A stretch of 64,000 nucleotides of DNA, taken from Lineus longissimus. Its lineage: Eukaryota > Nemertea > Pilidiophora > Heteronemertea > Lineidae. Position 1 is the first letter of the stretch. Every line of letters starts with the position of its first letter. The notes under the pieces are model-generated. The model saw nothing but the letters and a program-made list of their open reading frames with translations. It had not been told where the DNA came from and made no database searches. Location of the stretch: positions 21,095,501-21,159,500 of the forward strand of contig NC_088308.1 of NCBI RefSeq assembly GCF_910592395.1, written 5' to 3'. A program made the position numbers and the translations under genes. Below are positions 47,710 to 62,300 of this stretch, in pieces.

Positions 47710-50265
47710 ATAGACATCATCTAGAATTTGGCTGCTCCACCGTCTTGCCAACATTGTGCGAGTAGTGAGAGAGCCACAGCCAATGTGGCAGCTAAACCAT
47801 CTTGCCATGCTGGCGATAATGACACCACGAGACCAAATATGCGGTGTGTTGCTCACGATGAGGCAAATTCGTCTCAACTCTGCATGGTCGGAGACATAAG
47901 ACAGTCACAACCAGACCGAATCGGACCTTGCTGTTCCACTGTCTTGCCGACATGTTTTATAGAGAGTAGAGACTTGTCACAACCAGAAAAAATCACACCT
48001 GGCAACCCCACAGTCACACCAACACGATCTGGTCAAAAGTGATGAAACTTTCACAATCTGATCGATTCAAGCCGTGGGGCTGCACCACCAACACGGTGAG
48101 AAAGATGAGACAGTCACAACGTGGAAAAGATGAAATATTCAAAGCCAGACCGCAATGAGACAGTCACAACCCGACTGTGGCGTACCTACCTGCTCTACCG
48201 TCATGTTAACACGGTGATCACTTAATGAGGTAGTCACAACCATTTCGATCTGGGTTCCCCACCGTTTTCTTAAAACTGTGAGAGAGAAGAGACAGATACG
48301 ACCAGAGCGAATCGCCCAATGAGGTTAGAGAGACGGGACATTCACAACCAGATCAAATTCGGCCTGACTGCCATACGGCCTTGTCAATTACACGGTGTCG
48401 GAGATATGAGAGTCAAACATGAGGAGATTTCGCTGCCCAAGCGTCCTACCAACAAGGTACAAGATATGATACCTCCGCAACCAAACTGAGATGCCCCACC
48501 GTCTTTGTGGCAGAACCAGACCAAATTGTTCGTGTCACTCGCGCAGTGGGGCAGCACACCTCAACTCTCCCACCGTCTTACCGGGACGGTGAGAGAGATG
48601 AGACAGTCAGAACCAGATGGAATCAGGCCTGGCTTTCGGAATCTTCAACAGTCGCCTGCTCGGTGGGAGAGATGACACGGATACAACCAGACCGCATCAA
48701 TCTGCACCATTGTTTCGACGGACGTCGGAGAGAGATGAGATAGCCACAAACAGAACGAATCGGCCCCAGCAGCTTATTCGTCTTGCCATCAAGGTGAAAT
48801 ATATGGCACAGTCACAAGCAGACTGAACCCGTCCTGGCTGCCTCACTGTCCTGCCAATAGGGGTGCAGAGATCAAGCCGCCACAACCATACCGTATTGAT
48901 ATTTGGCTGTCCCATCAGCCTTGTTATGAGAGATGAGGCAGCCACAGCTTAACTTGAACATGGCTGCCCCACCGTCTCCCAGGCTGGTGAGTTATAAACA
49001 AGACAGCTACAAACTTGACGTGTCACTCTTATGGTCACCGTGTCGCCGACATGGTTAGAGAAATGGGACAGGCACAACAAGACCGAAACAGTCTTGCTAA
49101 CAAGGTGAACAGTCAAAACCAGACCTAATCTGACATAGCAGACAATATGACGGTCGTGCACTATCTTGGCAACAAGGCAACAGAGATAAGACAGCCACAA
49201 CCATGCCGGGGATTTGGCTACCCACCGTCTTGTCAGCATGGAGCGAGAGGTTAGACAGCCGCTCCAGCGTCTTAGCACAACCAGACAGAATTATTCGTAT
49301 CACTCACGCCGAGGGACAGCTCGTCCATATATATCGTAGTGTGGACACGGTGGGAAATACGAGAAAGTCACAACCAGGCCGAATCGGAACTGGATGCCTT
49401 GCCGTATTGCCAACACGGTGAGCGTGATGAGACAGTTACAACAAGGCCGAATCAGCCTGGCTACTTCACCGTTTATTTGAAACTGTGAGAGAGATGAGAC
49501 AGACGCGACCAGGACGAATCGGCCCTTAGAGCTCCATCCTTTTGTCAACAAGGTGAGAGGAACGAGACACTCACAACCGCCTTGCCAACACATTGACGAC
49601 AGAGATGAGACAGCCACATCGGGCCTGGTAGCTTCACCGTTTTGCCGACACGGTGAGATATATACGACAGCCCGAACCTGGCCTTTCCGAATTCGGCCTG
49701 GCTGTCCCACTGTTTTGCCGAAACTGTACGAGAGATGAGACCGTCTCAACTAGGCCAGATGAGGGTGACACTCACATTGTGGAGCAGCCACGTCTCAAGT
49801 CTCTCAACGTGTAGCCGACATGGTAAGAACCATGAGCCAGTCACAACCAGATCGATCAAGACCTGGCTGCTGCTCTACCGTGTCGCCAACAACGTGAGAA
49901 ATAGAAGTCAGTAACAACCAGACCGAATCGGATCTGTTTGCCTTACTGTCTTACCAGTACGGTGAGCGTGAGAGAGTCACAACCAGATTGAATCTGGCTT
50001 GGTACGTTGTTGTTTCAGCATATCATCGACTTTGTGGGTGAGATGAGCGAATCACAACCAGACCTCATCGGATCTGCTGCTCTACCTTTCAGTCGTCGAA
50101 ACTGAGAAAGATTAGACAGCCACAATGAGAACCTGGCAGCCCCATCGTCTTGCCGACAAAGTGAGAAAGATGAGACAGTCACAACCAGACCAATCTGGCC
50201 TGGCTACCTCACCGTCCTTCTCACATGGTGACTATGCCATGTGAGATTTGGCTTCCCCACTGTCT
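47710..50265 (+). repeat. Degenerate minisatellite, about 67-bp period, 2.5 kb
   Basis: Dozens of diverged copies of a unit reading roughly gagagatgagacagtcacaa, ccagaccgaatcgg, cctggctgcc, ccaccgtcttgccaacacggtg. Spacing between gacagtcacaa phrases is commonly 57-70 bp. Many units contain the inverted pair CACCGT...ACGGTG around nine bases (for example 48583, 49635), so single strands could fold into short hairpins. Several open frames run through it on both strands; they are by-products of the repeat. The spacers vary too much for a CRISPR array, and the repeats are not identical. Confidence 0.88.
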
Positions 50266-50500
50266 GGTCATTGCTCTTGTTTACATTGATGTTTCCATGC
50301 AGAAATCTACTGTTGATTTATGAATGTTTAAGGTAAAACTGCCTTGAGTGTGGGTTAAGACTAGCCATGATACTGTAAATTTCCATTTATCTCACTATTG
50401 ATGCTGATCACATATTGTCTTCAGTTGTGCTGAGGTGTCACTATAGTCTGGAGGACGCTTGCAGTAGCCTCCACTGTTGTGACTTTGTCTCCAGTATAGT

Positions 50501-50634
50501 TGACACAATGGGTGATATGAATAAAGACTAGCAAATGCTTTTATCTAAAACTTTATGTACATTTACACTTGGCCTTTCTGTACAGAATTGAAGTAAAAGC
50601 ATTTGCTAGTCTTTATTCATATCGCCCAATGTCA
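50501..50634. repeat. Long inverted repeat (41-bp arms, 51-bp loop)
   Basis: The left arm 50501-50542 (from tgacacaatgggtgatatga) pairs almost perfectly with the right arm 50594-50634 (ending atatcgcccaatgtca), with one 2-base bulge and about one mismatch. It lies 9 bp from copy C of the T1 element. It could be a MITE or a hairpin-forming RNA; I see nothing that decides. Confidence 0.85.
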
Positions 50635-50643
50635 TTTGATATT

Positions 50644-50815
50644 AGTAGAACCTCTCTATCAAGGACATCCTTGAAACTGACAAATTCTGTCCTCAAGAGA
50701 GGTGCCCTGATTACAGAAGTCTATTTGAATGGAAAGAACAGCTTTGTGATAAGAAAGCGTGTTCTTTATGGAGGGCATGTTATATGGAGATTTGTGCTCT
50801 TAGAGAGGTTCCTCT
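50644..50815. mobile_element. Short TIR element, family T1, copy C
   Basis: Starts AGTAGAACCTCTCTATCAAG and ends ttagagaggttcctct, with internal phrases shared with 92-245 and 835-988. Three copies in 64 kb in two distant places suggest a numerous family in this genome. Confidence 0.6.
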
Positions 50816-53321
50816 GTACTTAGATGTTAGAGGTTCATTGCCACAGTAGGACAGGTCAGGACTTCGCCTCTGAAATTGCCAATCTTCTGTGTCAACAAAA
50901 CTAAAACAGCAAAACCATTTTTTCTTGTTCAGACTGTATTTATTAAGAAAGACATAGCTTTGGAAAAATAAAGTTTAAGAAATCAGCAACGCAAACAAAA
51001 AGTGAAAGCAATATATTAAGAGTTGCATACAGATGCTTCATAATGCACTGACCCTTCGAAGATGAGGACTTAGCTCCATATTTCACAAGGTCCTGCCTGG
51101 GCCATAATGGCATTCATTTCTTTACTTTTTAACCAGATTTCACAAAACTAATGCGGAGGCGACAAGATGCCTTCCTTTGCAAGTCAAATAAACCAGTACT
51201 ATTGTGTGTTTAGATTATTTGAAGGGTTCAAAATTTCCAATAATTTTCTGGTCCCTTTTGCTCAGAGGTTGATTCTATTTCTGCCACACTAATAGATAAT
51301 TCTAAAAGTTTCTGAATATTATTATGTCATAAAAGGTTTGAGAGGCCCATCCACGAAGCGCCAATGCATCAGTTTCTTGAAAGGTGCAGAAATTAAAATG
51401 AGCTAATCAAAGCCATGCATATTTGTTCATCACATAAAGATACTGACATCTTATTTATATAAAGATAGATATACATAGGAACCTTAAACGACCACCTCAG
51501 TGATATCATTACCATGGACCCTTTGCTTTCATATCGTGAACGACATGTACTCCCCAAAAAAACGATAGTTTGTGATACTGTATTATCCGATAAATAAGGG
51601 AGCCTAAAGAATAATCAACACCTAACAAGCAGAGGCAAAACAAAATATGTTGGCACAGGTAGTAAACCACGTCATTGGCAGTCTTAATCCCATATTCCAA
51701 AATAATGGAAAGAAAAAAGTTTGCCAAATTCGACAACATTATCTAAATTTGGCCCAACTGAGGCAAGTGCTTTCGCTAACTAACTTAACGTCAAATGTCT
51801 CTCTCAGCAATGTGTTGCATACCAGTAAATTACTCCCAGTACATTTCTACTACCAAAATATATAAACAACACCAAGTATCCATATGTTTTGGTAATACTT
51901 CATATAGCCACATACCTGGTACAATCCAAATTTCAGGCAATGTAAATAACTTATGTATATCAACAAGTATTTTCCCTTCCCCTATCCAATATCTCTTTAG
52001 ATTCGTTACTCCATTCACACTGACAGATATCAGACATCAGGGACCAAGAAACCTTTTATAATACAAGAAACTAACGTTTTTAACGAGCGAGATTAAATAA
52101 ATAGAGAATAAGAGTTTGGTGAAATGACTTCTTGGAATCAATATGCATTATTACATGTATACATCATCTAAAGCTGTGTTGAAATGAATGGCGATTTTAT
52201 ACATGCAAATAGCTATATTTAGAATATTGATACATGTATGTACAACATAGATAAAGACAGTATACACATATGGCTTTTAGGAGAGCCACGCCAAACAGAA
52301 CCATGTCTCCTAAAGTTGAACACAATACCTTTACATGTACAACAAGTATGACTTTCAGGCATTCTGTGAATATGATCATTTAATATCTCGTACAATGATG
52401 AAATGTTGGGGGTGGGTGGGGGGCTATTATAATTGAACTAAAGGAAAATATTACAAAGAAATCTGGCACCAAATAAATCAATTTACAAATAATGTTGGGA
52501 AAAAACAAGTGCATCATATTTAAGAAGCACCCAAACCAATAAACTATCAGGTGTTTTTACGATACTTGTCATTCATAAACTAAGCCCGAAGAAATCTTCT
52601 ACATAAAATGTACAAAGAAATGTCCTTAGGACAATAGCGAAGAGGAACATGTACTTTTAACAGATGATAAATAAGCCGTAACATAGTCCCACAATCAGAC
52701 ATACATGTATTATAAATCAATGGACCACTGCATGCACATCGAAGAAACTATAGCAGTGTAATGATGACGATCATGAATGAGATAGGACATGTATTGTATT
52801 AAGTACATACAATGCTCCTGGTGAAAGATTTTAAACATGGTTGACTTCCCACTTTCATTTCATTCAAACTATGGTACATGTATCTTGACATCAAGCACAG
52901 CCCGACAACCCAATACCTCTAAGTTACATTTTACAATGAAAATTATAGGACATTGCTTCTGTTGCAATTTTTATCACACATCTAGATGACATCTCTTCCA
53001 AAACCAGCAAGGACACAACATAAAATTCAAATATGAACATGTACAACTCCTCTCTGAATACAATTAACTTGCATAATGAAAACCATCAGTATGAATCCCT
53101 TTTACAATTAAGAAAGTAAATCAGGGTATTTGAAGATTCGGTAAAACTTACAAAACGCAAATAGACTTCACATGAATTCAGTCATGTTTATTTATGTGAA
53201 AACCCTACCTCCCCACATGGCATATGTGACCCATCACACAAAAATAGGTAGTACATTGAATGGGTACATGTACAGGAGATGATGAATCCAGATCAACTCA
53301 AACTTGGATCAGAGGAAATCT
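50816..53321 (-). other. Probable long 3' UTR of PDXDC1
   Basis: AT-rich sequence without a supported coding frame. On the minus strand a canonical AATAAA lies at 50944-50939, about 2.4 kb after the PDXDC1 stop; a transcript ending there would make all of this 3' UTR. Other A/T-rich signals occur nearer the stop, so shorter forms are possible. Confidence 0.4.
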
Positions 53322-56300
53322 TTATTTGGCATCCTCAATTCTGGAAAGAAAAAATGCAACATTTATTCAAATTAGATAGTTCGGAAAAAAGACCTTTACA
53401 AATATGATTTGTTCGTACATAATATCATTAAAAGTCTAATGTAGATTTTTAAAAAACAAAAAAACAGGACACAGAGACTGTTCATTTTATAGCATGTTAA
53501 ATTGTGAACTGGTGCTTCTCCTTGATAAAAATAGACCTGCGCAACACCCTGCTCCAAAACAAATCGATGAGACAATTGATGAATCTTCAAACTTACTGTT
53601 CATTTGGCATGGCTTCTTCCGCCAATTCCAACTGGCCTGACGTGTTAAGCTGTGGTAATCCACCATCTACTGGCGTCTTCGTCGAGTCTAAACTCGATGT
53701 CGTACTCGAGATCGAATCGTTATGTTGGTGACTTGGCCCGTTTGTCATGCTACCAGACAGAGGAGACTTCTTCGGCTTGAGGACCGTTTTCAATGGACCA
53801 GTTTTTGATGTCGGAGACTTTGGGGTGTTGTTTTCCTGGACTTGCATATGGTATTTGTACGTGTCCTCAGTGCTAATAACCTTTCCTGAAAAAAGATTTT
53901 TGACAAATCATTTACCACAAGTACATCTAAGGTAAAGTAAGGTATTTTGTTGAAATCAATTTTTGCAACTTAGAATTCAATGGGCAGAAATGAAGCCCTA
54001 TGATACGGAGCAAACGTCTGCCTTACATGAAAAATACATTGAAATCCTTCAAAGCAAAACATACAAACCTGAAGAAAGATTAAACATCCTGCCCTTGGCT
54101 ACGTCCTTGGGTGGCGGTGACCACCAGTTGACTAAGGAGCTCACAATAGGCACCTGTCTCAAGACACCCTCCTGCAACAGCTTATTATCGTTCTCTTTCT
54201 CTAGATCCTTGTTGGCCTCGTCTATACCTTTCTTGATCATGTCGGCCATTTTTTCAAGATACTGAAATCAGAAAGTTCTCATTAAGTACTCAAGACGGAT
54301 AGAACAAAATATTAACCCATACTTTGCAGAGTATCCAGAATAATCCAACAAGAAGGTCCCTTTACAGACCTAGCCAAAGTCGAGAAGCAGGTGACTCAGT
54401 CTCTATAATAATGGTGGTTCTATATAGAGCTGTTCACTGACCGTTATGCCACATGAGTTCATCGCATACAATGACTAGGTAATGATTTATGCTCACCCTC
54501 GACGATTCTTCAATTTCTTTCCCCGTTGCATACACCAGAGCGACTAGCTCCTCCACATCGGTCGCCGGCGTGATCAGACCAAACCGAGAATACGCCACGT
54601 CATCATCTGTTTTACCTAATAGAAAAACCATTAAAATGCCCAATGAGTGATCTCTCATGACCCGTAACAGAATTGCTTGTACCATCGTCTCTTTCTCTGT
54701 TCGCTGGTTCAAATAGTACAAACATACAGCAACCAATTTCAGGCCATTTTACGCAGTTTATAAAATTAAGCTGCATATCACCACAATGCACAAAATTATC
54801 TCATAATTTGGTTTTGGTAGGAGGTGTAGTACATCACGGAATTCTGACATCAACTGATTTTCACTTTCGCTTACCTAAAGCAAATGCGTTATCATTGGAC
54901 TTTAACTTGTTGACTAATTCGAGATTGATATCGTTGATATCTCTCCTTGCAGCTGGTGGCAGGTTTGACATCTTATCGAGCCACATATCTGGAATGTATC
55001 TGAAAGGGAATAACATCAATAAAGATTGGAAAACGGTGTTGAGATTTAGAAGAGAGACTTGCAAGGTACAATGTACTTTTCTACTTCTGTTGACTCCAAG
55101 GATTCTTGTATAGTTTGTTAATCAACAGAACACTGGGAAACAAGCAATGGCCATTCCCAACAAGAACATGAAGGAGGAATATTCTCATAAGACACAGAGT
55201 TTAGTCCAAAACTTACTGCACTGCTCCTAGTCCTGCCCAGTCAGATAAGTCTATTAAGTGTATGTTATCCTGAGCTTCTACGATTGCCTGAAAGTTCTCT
55301 CTCTCCTTCACAGTTGCATTTAAAATTTCCTGAAAGGCAAGAAAATAGGTCTTGATATCATTTTCAGCACGACCACTTTATATTGCACAGCATTTTCAAT
55401 GTCAATGGCATACATGTAGTTGAGGACATTTGATAAACCTTTCGTCTGCATTCACTATTGTTGCATTGTTTGCCTACCACCTTGGTTGGAAGCTCCTGGG
55501 ATCATTAGCAAGAGAGCCAAGTGGATAATAATCATGTTCAGTCTACATGTGACGGTGGTATTTAGAGAGCAATATTCTCACCATCTTCTCCTTCATGCAC
55601 GCAGCAAGCCTCTTGATATGCTCGCTCTCTGTACCCAAGGACTGGACCGTCTCTAATGAACAGAATCGTATACACGTGCCCTGACCATCAAGTTCAATGG
55701 TGTCTATTCCTATTTCTGGTACGTCTCTCTGCAGCGTCTCAGCAAGCTGAAAATGGAAACCAATTACAACCATTTCGAACAGAGATGACAGAAAATTAAA
55801 CACATTTATTTATTTTAAGATCAAATGTGTACATGCACACGAATAAACAAATAATTCTCATGTAAAATATAGTACAACTGGAGTTTTTACGTTGCGCAAA
55901 AAAAAGAGTGCAGGAGTTACATGATGAAGCAGTCATCTGAACTTCAGGCCTTCTGCAGACTCAGTGGCGACTTTTGCAACCTGTAGGCAAAGGTACTACA
56001 TTTTAAGGAATATAAGATTTGAAAATATCAGTATATTAACCTACCCAAATATTTAAGGCATCAAAATATTCTGCTGTAGAGTCGGATTTTGCTTCCCCCG
56101 CAGCGGAAAATCCTGCAATATTTGAGACTGAAATGAAGAAAACGAAAGCGTAAGCACATTCACAAGTTCTGACAGAACCGGCACAGTTGTCAGTGCGCAA
56201 ACTAGGACCCAAAAGGTTCCACATTTGTTTTACATTTTAAATTAATCAAGATGATCTTATCATTTCAAACTCAAAGGGACAACTAAACAGAAAGCACATA

Positions 56301-59300
56301 CCAGCTGCTTCCACTTGATACCTGAACACCACAGTTGGATTGGCAATCTCAAAAACAAGCTGAAATCACAACAAATATTCATTTAGACATGATGAAGAAC
56401 TGCAAAATGGATTTGATTACAAACATTCTCAACTAGAACCTGACTGACTGCCAGCAAGGCTACATGTATCTCCTTTTAAAGTAAGTCGAAATTTTTGATT
56501 ACGTAAGACTCATGACTTCATTTCTAATTCCGTAAATGTTTTGTTCTAAATTGATTGATCACATGTACTGATTGACCTCACTAATTACTGCACACACACT
56601 AATGCTCAACCACAAAAACACTACAAAATACTTCTGCAGCACACAAATTGAAAAGATGCAACATGTACAACAAAGCATAGCAGGAGAACTGAAGAGGCAT
56701 TTGAATACGATCCAATTCTACATGTAGATAAATAAGATTTTAAGCTAAATTTCAACCCCAGTCTAAGTCAAAGGCTAAATGTACATGTATAAAGGGATAT
56801 GACTTTGTGTACGCTGCAGCATACTATTTCATTTCATCGTCGGCGCATTCGTCAATTCTAAATCATAGTTCATCTGTGGTATCACTTCAGCAGTTAAACA
56901 TTGTGCACCAAGCACTTCATTTCATAAACAAATTTAACTCCAACTGGTTTTTTTTAAAATAAAGAATAAGAAAACAGAACTCTTTGTGGAAGACGAAGTT
57001 TTGCAAAGCTTGAACCAGAAAAATGTACTGGGAGTAAAAGAATTTTAACATAATGGTTGGTGACCTGCATTGAGAATCAGTGATCCTTTCTATACAGAAT
57101 CTGTCACTTACTATGGCATCTATAGCTTTGGTGATTAATTCACGAATAGAGCGTGGACCAGGATCATTTTCAATTTCTTCTCTTATATGCTGCAGAGGAA
57201 TGAACAAGGGAACATTGAGACAATCACATGAAACAGATTACAGAGGAGAAGTACAAAAGCATAGGAAACTGCCGAGGCTGAAATAAGGAATTCATGCAAG
57301 GAAACACATCGATAGCCCTGAGCTTTCCAACTACTACAAGCAGCCTGTTAGGTCGTAAAGGTGATACAGGGGAACCAGAAATCTATCTGGTTGTCCAAGC
57401 CTACATACCCAAGCAGCTTGGGGCAAAAACATTTCAATTACTTTTCATTTTCGACTTTCCAATCGCATTCACCACTCAAGGGCAAATAAATATATTTCAG
57501 CTTCAAAATCTCCCATATTATTCTACATACTGCTTACAATCTATCCCAGGAATGAGTTACATGTAGGGCCAAATTTCACGGCATTATCTCTCCACCTGAG
57601 ACTTTCAGCAACAGGCAGAGTTGAAGAGAAGTTGGAAAGCCCTGAACTCCAAAACCACAACTGCATCAAAATAGATTTCAAAAGCTAATGGCCATGCTAA
57701 GCAAGGTAAACCAGCAAATATTAGGATAGAAATAGCGGAATAGAAATATTGTTTCCGTACATTCGAATGCCCATGCTCGAAACTTTTACATGTGCTGGTT
57801 GTCTGTGGGAAAGAAATATCAATGACGTCAACAAACTCGCACATGCAATGCAAGAGCGCTCTGCCAGTACTATGTACTTATACCATCTGAGCCAGTGCCA
57901 CACACCCATATCATTCACCAAGAACTATTCTAACTATCAAAACTCTGTTTATTTAGCTATGTGACACAATGCATTATGTCTGGATCAAACACTGCCTCGC
58001 ATTCAATAATGCATATTTTCGAGGCATTTTATTTTCCACTTCGCAAAAATTTCTGAAATAAATCATATTTTCACTTTTTTGGGGGCAGATTATGAAATTT
58101 CCTTTGATATTTCCAATGACTTTTTTCTTTCCATTTTTTATTTTTTGCAAATTTAGGTTTAATATTCACAAAATCTGCGAAAAATGTAATGCCTGCGAAA
58201 ATTTAAGGAGTTTACAACACTATACTGCAACACAAAGTTAGTGGTAAGTAATCTTTGAAATGCCAAGATCTACTTCAGTAGCATTAGCACGCTCGGTTGG
58301 GAATGTCATCTCTTGATAAGGAAGCATACAACAGCCAAATGCCAAAATGGAATCGGACTTACCTCCAGCTTTATAGACGGTATCGGCTTCAAAACCTCAC
58401 CAAGTTCAACAGACTGAAAAGAAGAGAATAAAATCTTCATACCTTACATTTTCCAGCAAAACTACGACTCTTTATTTAAAGATTTAGTGGATGTTAGATG
58501 TCTGACTGAGATCACAATTTACAGGCAAAAGCAAGACCCCTCTCTATGCAAAACTTTCAGTGAATCTCAGAATTGTGACTGACATCACATCTGCCAGCTT
58601 TATATAGCTAGCGACTTCAAAATCAGTAGCACAACATTCGAAACCTACCATATCTATACAATGCTTGATTCGATTCACCACATTTTCATGCCCGACTGTT
58701 TGCAACACAATCCACAGAGGCAGGCAGCTTAGTCTGTAGTGGGTGCTAAACGACGTCAGTCCAGCAGCGTGTGCAATGGGCGGCTCAGCTGACTTGTATA
58801 TTGTCTAGAGTGAGGTCAAGGAAAGAAACAGGACAAGTCCAGTAGTATTGGCACAGATAATCTATAAGGCTTCAGCTACAGGAAAGATTCCCCGGTCAAC
58901 AGATTGGATTTCTAAACAAAACAAAAATGAACACAGAATACTATGCCGCTTGGGCCAAGTATTAGCATGGAGTTATGTCCCATTCAAAGAAAGGTGGCAA
59001 CCCAGGAAAACTTATTCCTTCAAATACTTCCTTGACCACTGGGAAAAATGGAACTTAATGTGCTTTTATATGGATATGAAATCGTGTTCACAATTGTGAA
59101 AGTGATCTGCTATCAACTCATACTCAGTTTTACTGTGATGGGACTTCACACACAGTTTATTTTTATATGAAATATTTCTTGCAATGCTGCACGAACAATA
59201 AAGGATACAGTGTATGGCACCCCAGGCAGTCCAAGCCACTGTCCGAGGCTAACTGTCATACTGTCACCAGATGTTGCAGGCTGCACAGCAGTGGGAACCG

Positions 59301-62300
59301 AGAACCAGCTCAGTGTAGCAAGGTGGTGACTGAAACACAATGAGAAACTGATAAACTAAAAGGAATTGAATCACCAGTGGTGAAGTTAAGGGAGACTATA
59401 GACCAAAGCTGCATCAGGTTTCATCACTGAGTCAAACCAGATCCATGTATTTCGTACTACTTGTAGTAAAAGGACTCTTATTTATCAATGAAACTTTTTG
59501 CATCCATTTATTGGATAGCTAATAAAACGAGGTGAGCTACTGACGTACCCTTCAAGATGTAACCATATGTTGTCCTTTTTGCATATCTCTTGAAGCCTTG
59601 GTAAGTTGTCGACTTCTCCAACCAATGGTGTACCTGCAGGGTAAAACAGAAACAAACTTAAAACTCTTGACAGAAGAACAACTTATGGTGTGAATACAAA
59701 TGGCTTTCTGGCCATAGTGGAAGAACCATTTTATCAAACTATCAGATAATTCTGACTCAAAAATTTGGATTTTTACATAAGAAGTGTTGACTCTGAGTAA
59801 AACCTCCAATACTCTTTTCAGAAATGACAACAAACCAGGCTTCCCTAGCCCTCAATAGAAATTGTAGACCACAACTATTTTCAAATAGCTAAATTCTTGA
59901 TGATGATTATTTCCTTCTTACCAGCATAGGCGATCATCAACAGTGGTGTCTTCCCAGAGGAAATATCATCTTGGACCAGCTTCTCGAGTGCAGCTATATC
60001 CATTTTGTGCTGAGAACCAAACACTGTATTACATGGCACCGTACTGAGGCAGGACACGGGGAGGCCAAGCTGCAAGACAACACAAGTACATTGTATGTAA
60101 GTGTCAACAACTGACTTCAAGACACAGTTCAAACATGTCAAAAGATGTCAAACAAGTTTAAGATATTAATATCAGAGCAGGGGCCAGTTTCTCAATGGGC
60201 GTTTTAAGACAAATGCCAGTGTTGGCTCTCCTAGCGTGTCTCTGTCAGTCAATTCCATTTCTAACAGTACAAGTAGCATTAGGACCTAATTACCTGTGTA
60301 CAAATGTATTGGCCAAGGCCTTGCTCTGCAGCTGTACTGACGTAGAGGACAGGAGGCTTGGAATATAGGGCTTCAAATCCTTCTGTTCCATACTTCGGGT
60401 ACTTTTTCTGTAGAGCTAAACGACACACTCGCACCAGACCATCTCTCTTCTCTTCGTGGAAATATGCCGCTGAATCTTTGAACCTACGTGCATGGAAAAC
60501 AAATACGACATTTTAAATTTTTGGTTTAAAAAACAACGTATGAAATAGCTGCCGGCATCAATCATAGGTTGTAGCAACCTGTGAGTCAAGAGCAAACCAA
60601 GCGATTGCCCTTTTACCCGCAGATGAGTGATCTTTTTGTTGCAGATACCAGCGATTATAATCACAGGTTGTTGCAGCAGTTTAAATCACTTGTTGGCACT
60701 TTAGATAACCCAGTTTCGGGACTTATTCAAGCAGCTGCAGGTCACAGCTGATTCAGAAATCAAATGGATTCAAATGCAGCCAACACACACACCCAGACCA
60801 TGTCACCACTGGGTTCACTAGATCAACGCACCTTATCTCTAAGGCAAAGGCACATTGCATCTTTCACAAACCTCACCTGAATAACCTCGAAATCCATAGC
60901 GTAGTGTCAGAGATTATCCTGGCACTGATGCGTTTGAGATGTTCCTCGCCGAGTGTGGAGATGAAGGCACCAAGACTGTGAGCAAGTATCGCTACCTCAC
61001 CATGGCTATCTAATTTCTTCAGGCTTGCACGCCTGCAAAGGATATCATTCAAAGTAATTATTGTCAATGTACGATAAAACACAAAATCTGAAAAAGTTGT
61101 GAATTTTGCCCCTATCCACAATCTCATTTGAAAACAAACACTTCACAAAAACAGACATTTTGCAATTAAAAATGCTACAAATTTGGGAAACTACAACTTC
61201 TAGAGGTTATCATCTTCATTATTTGGATGACCCTTTATTGTGGTTGGAATATATTCTGAAATCACAACCGAGTTACATGTACACTGTCAAGCATAAAATC
61301 GAAACAGCTGCTCCTAAGCACCCAATATAACTGCGACAGCTGTCTAGAGTACAGTAACCTAATATATATAATCAGCTGACTGGCCAATTTAACCCCCCAT
61401 GCTCCTGCCTGTAGTTCCCCTTTAAAATTCATTTACACGTCACACTTATTCATGCACAAAAAGAGGAGTCATTTTTACGCAATAGTCCTAACTTGAAATC
61501 CCTTAACGGGTCTGACCCTCTCTTTCAAACATTCGATCAGCATATCATCAAAACTGACAGCATCCCTGAGTACTCTCCAAGATGAACCTCCAATTCAGAG
61601 AGAAGACAAGGTCACCAATAAGGTTACCGTATCCACTTACACTAATTTTGTTTCATCCTCCTCTTCGTCGTTAAAGTTCTCATAAAGAATCAGATCTTCT
61701 AGGCGCTTCATGACGGTGTCCAGTTGTTGGCCCCTGAAACATGGAATGGAAACTGCTTGATTGTGGAGCAAGAAACTATACTAATACTAGATTGAATTAA
61801 AACTACGTTGTACATGCAGTCTGATTTTGAAACCAGCAGCAAAAACATACAGCAAATACACACTCCAACATGTCAACTGAAACCTATTGGACTTTGTCAA
61901 TATTTTGATGCCAAATTTCTACCGTGAAAAGCAGCGAGTCAAATTCTGTTACAAGCATACATGAATGAGGCAGGATTGCATTAAAAGCCTAAGCTGAACA
62001 TGGTTGCAATTTTTTCTGAATTGATTTTGACCATTAGAGAGATCTGGTACCAGGCTGTAGTAGTGATACACACAAAGGAACAGCACTGTGAATGAATTGT
62101 TATGCAGCAAGCACTACAGAATCTTCCACGCAAAACATGATATAGTGATTTAGATTGTAAGATACAATAAATCAGGAATAACAGACAGGTATTGGTGAAG
62201 CAATTCATTTGTCACTGTAGGGTGTCCTTGTAACCGCTCAAAGAACTTATTCGTGGCCATTCAAAACTCTCTGTTGTTATAAGCATTTCGCGACAGCTTG

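Noticed and set aside
47710-50265. CRISPR-like array or a run of small genes
   Set aside because: Repeats are diverged and contiguous without unique spacers, the context is animal DNA, and the open frames lie on both strands without splice or domain support.
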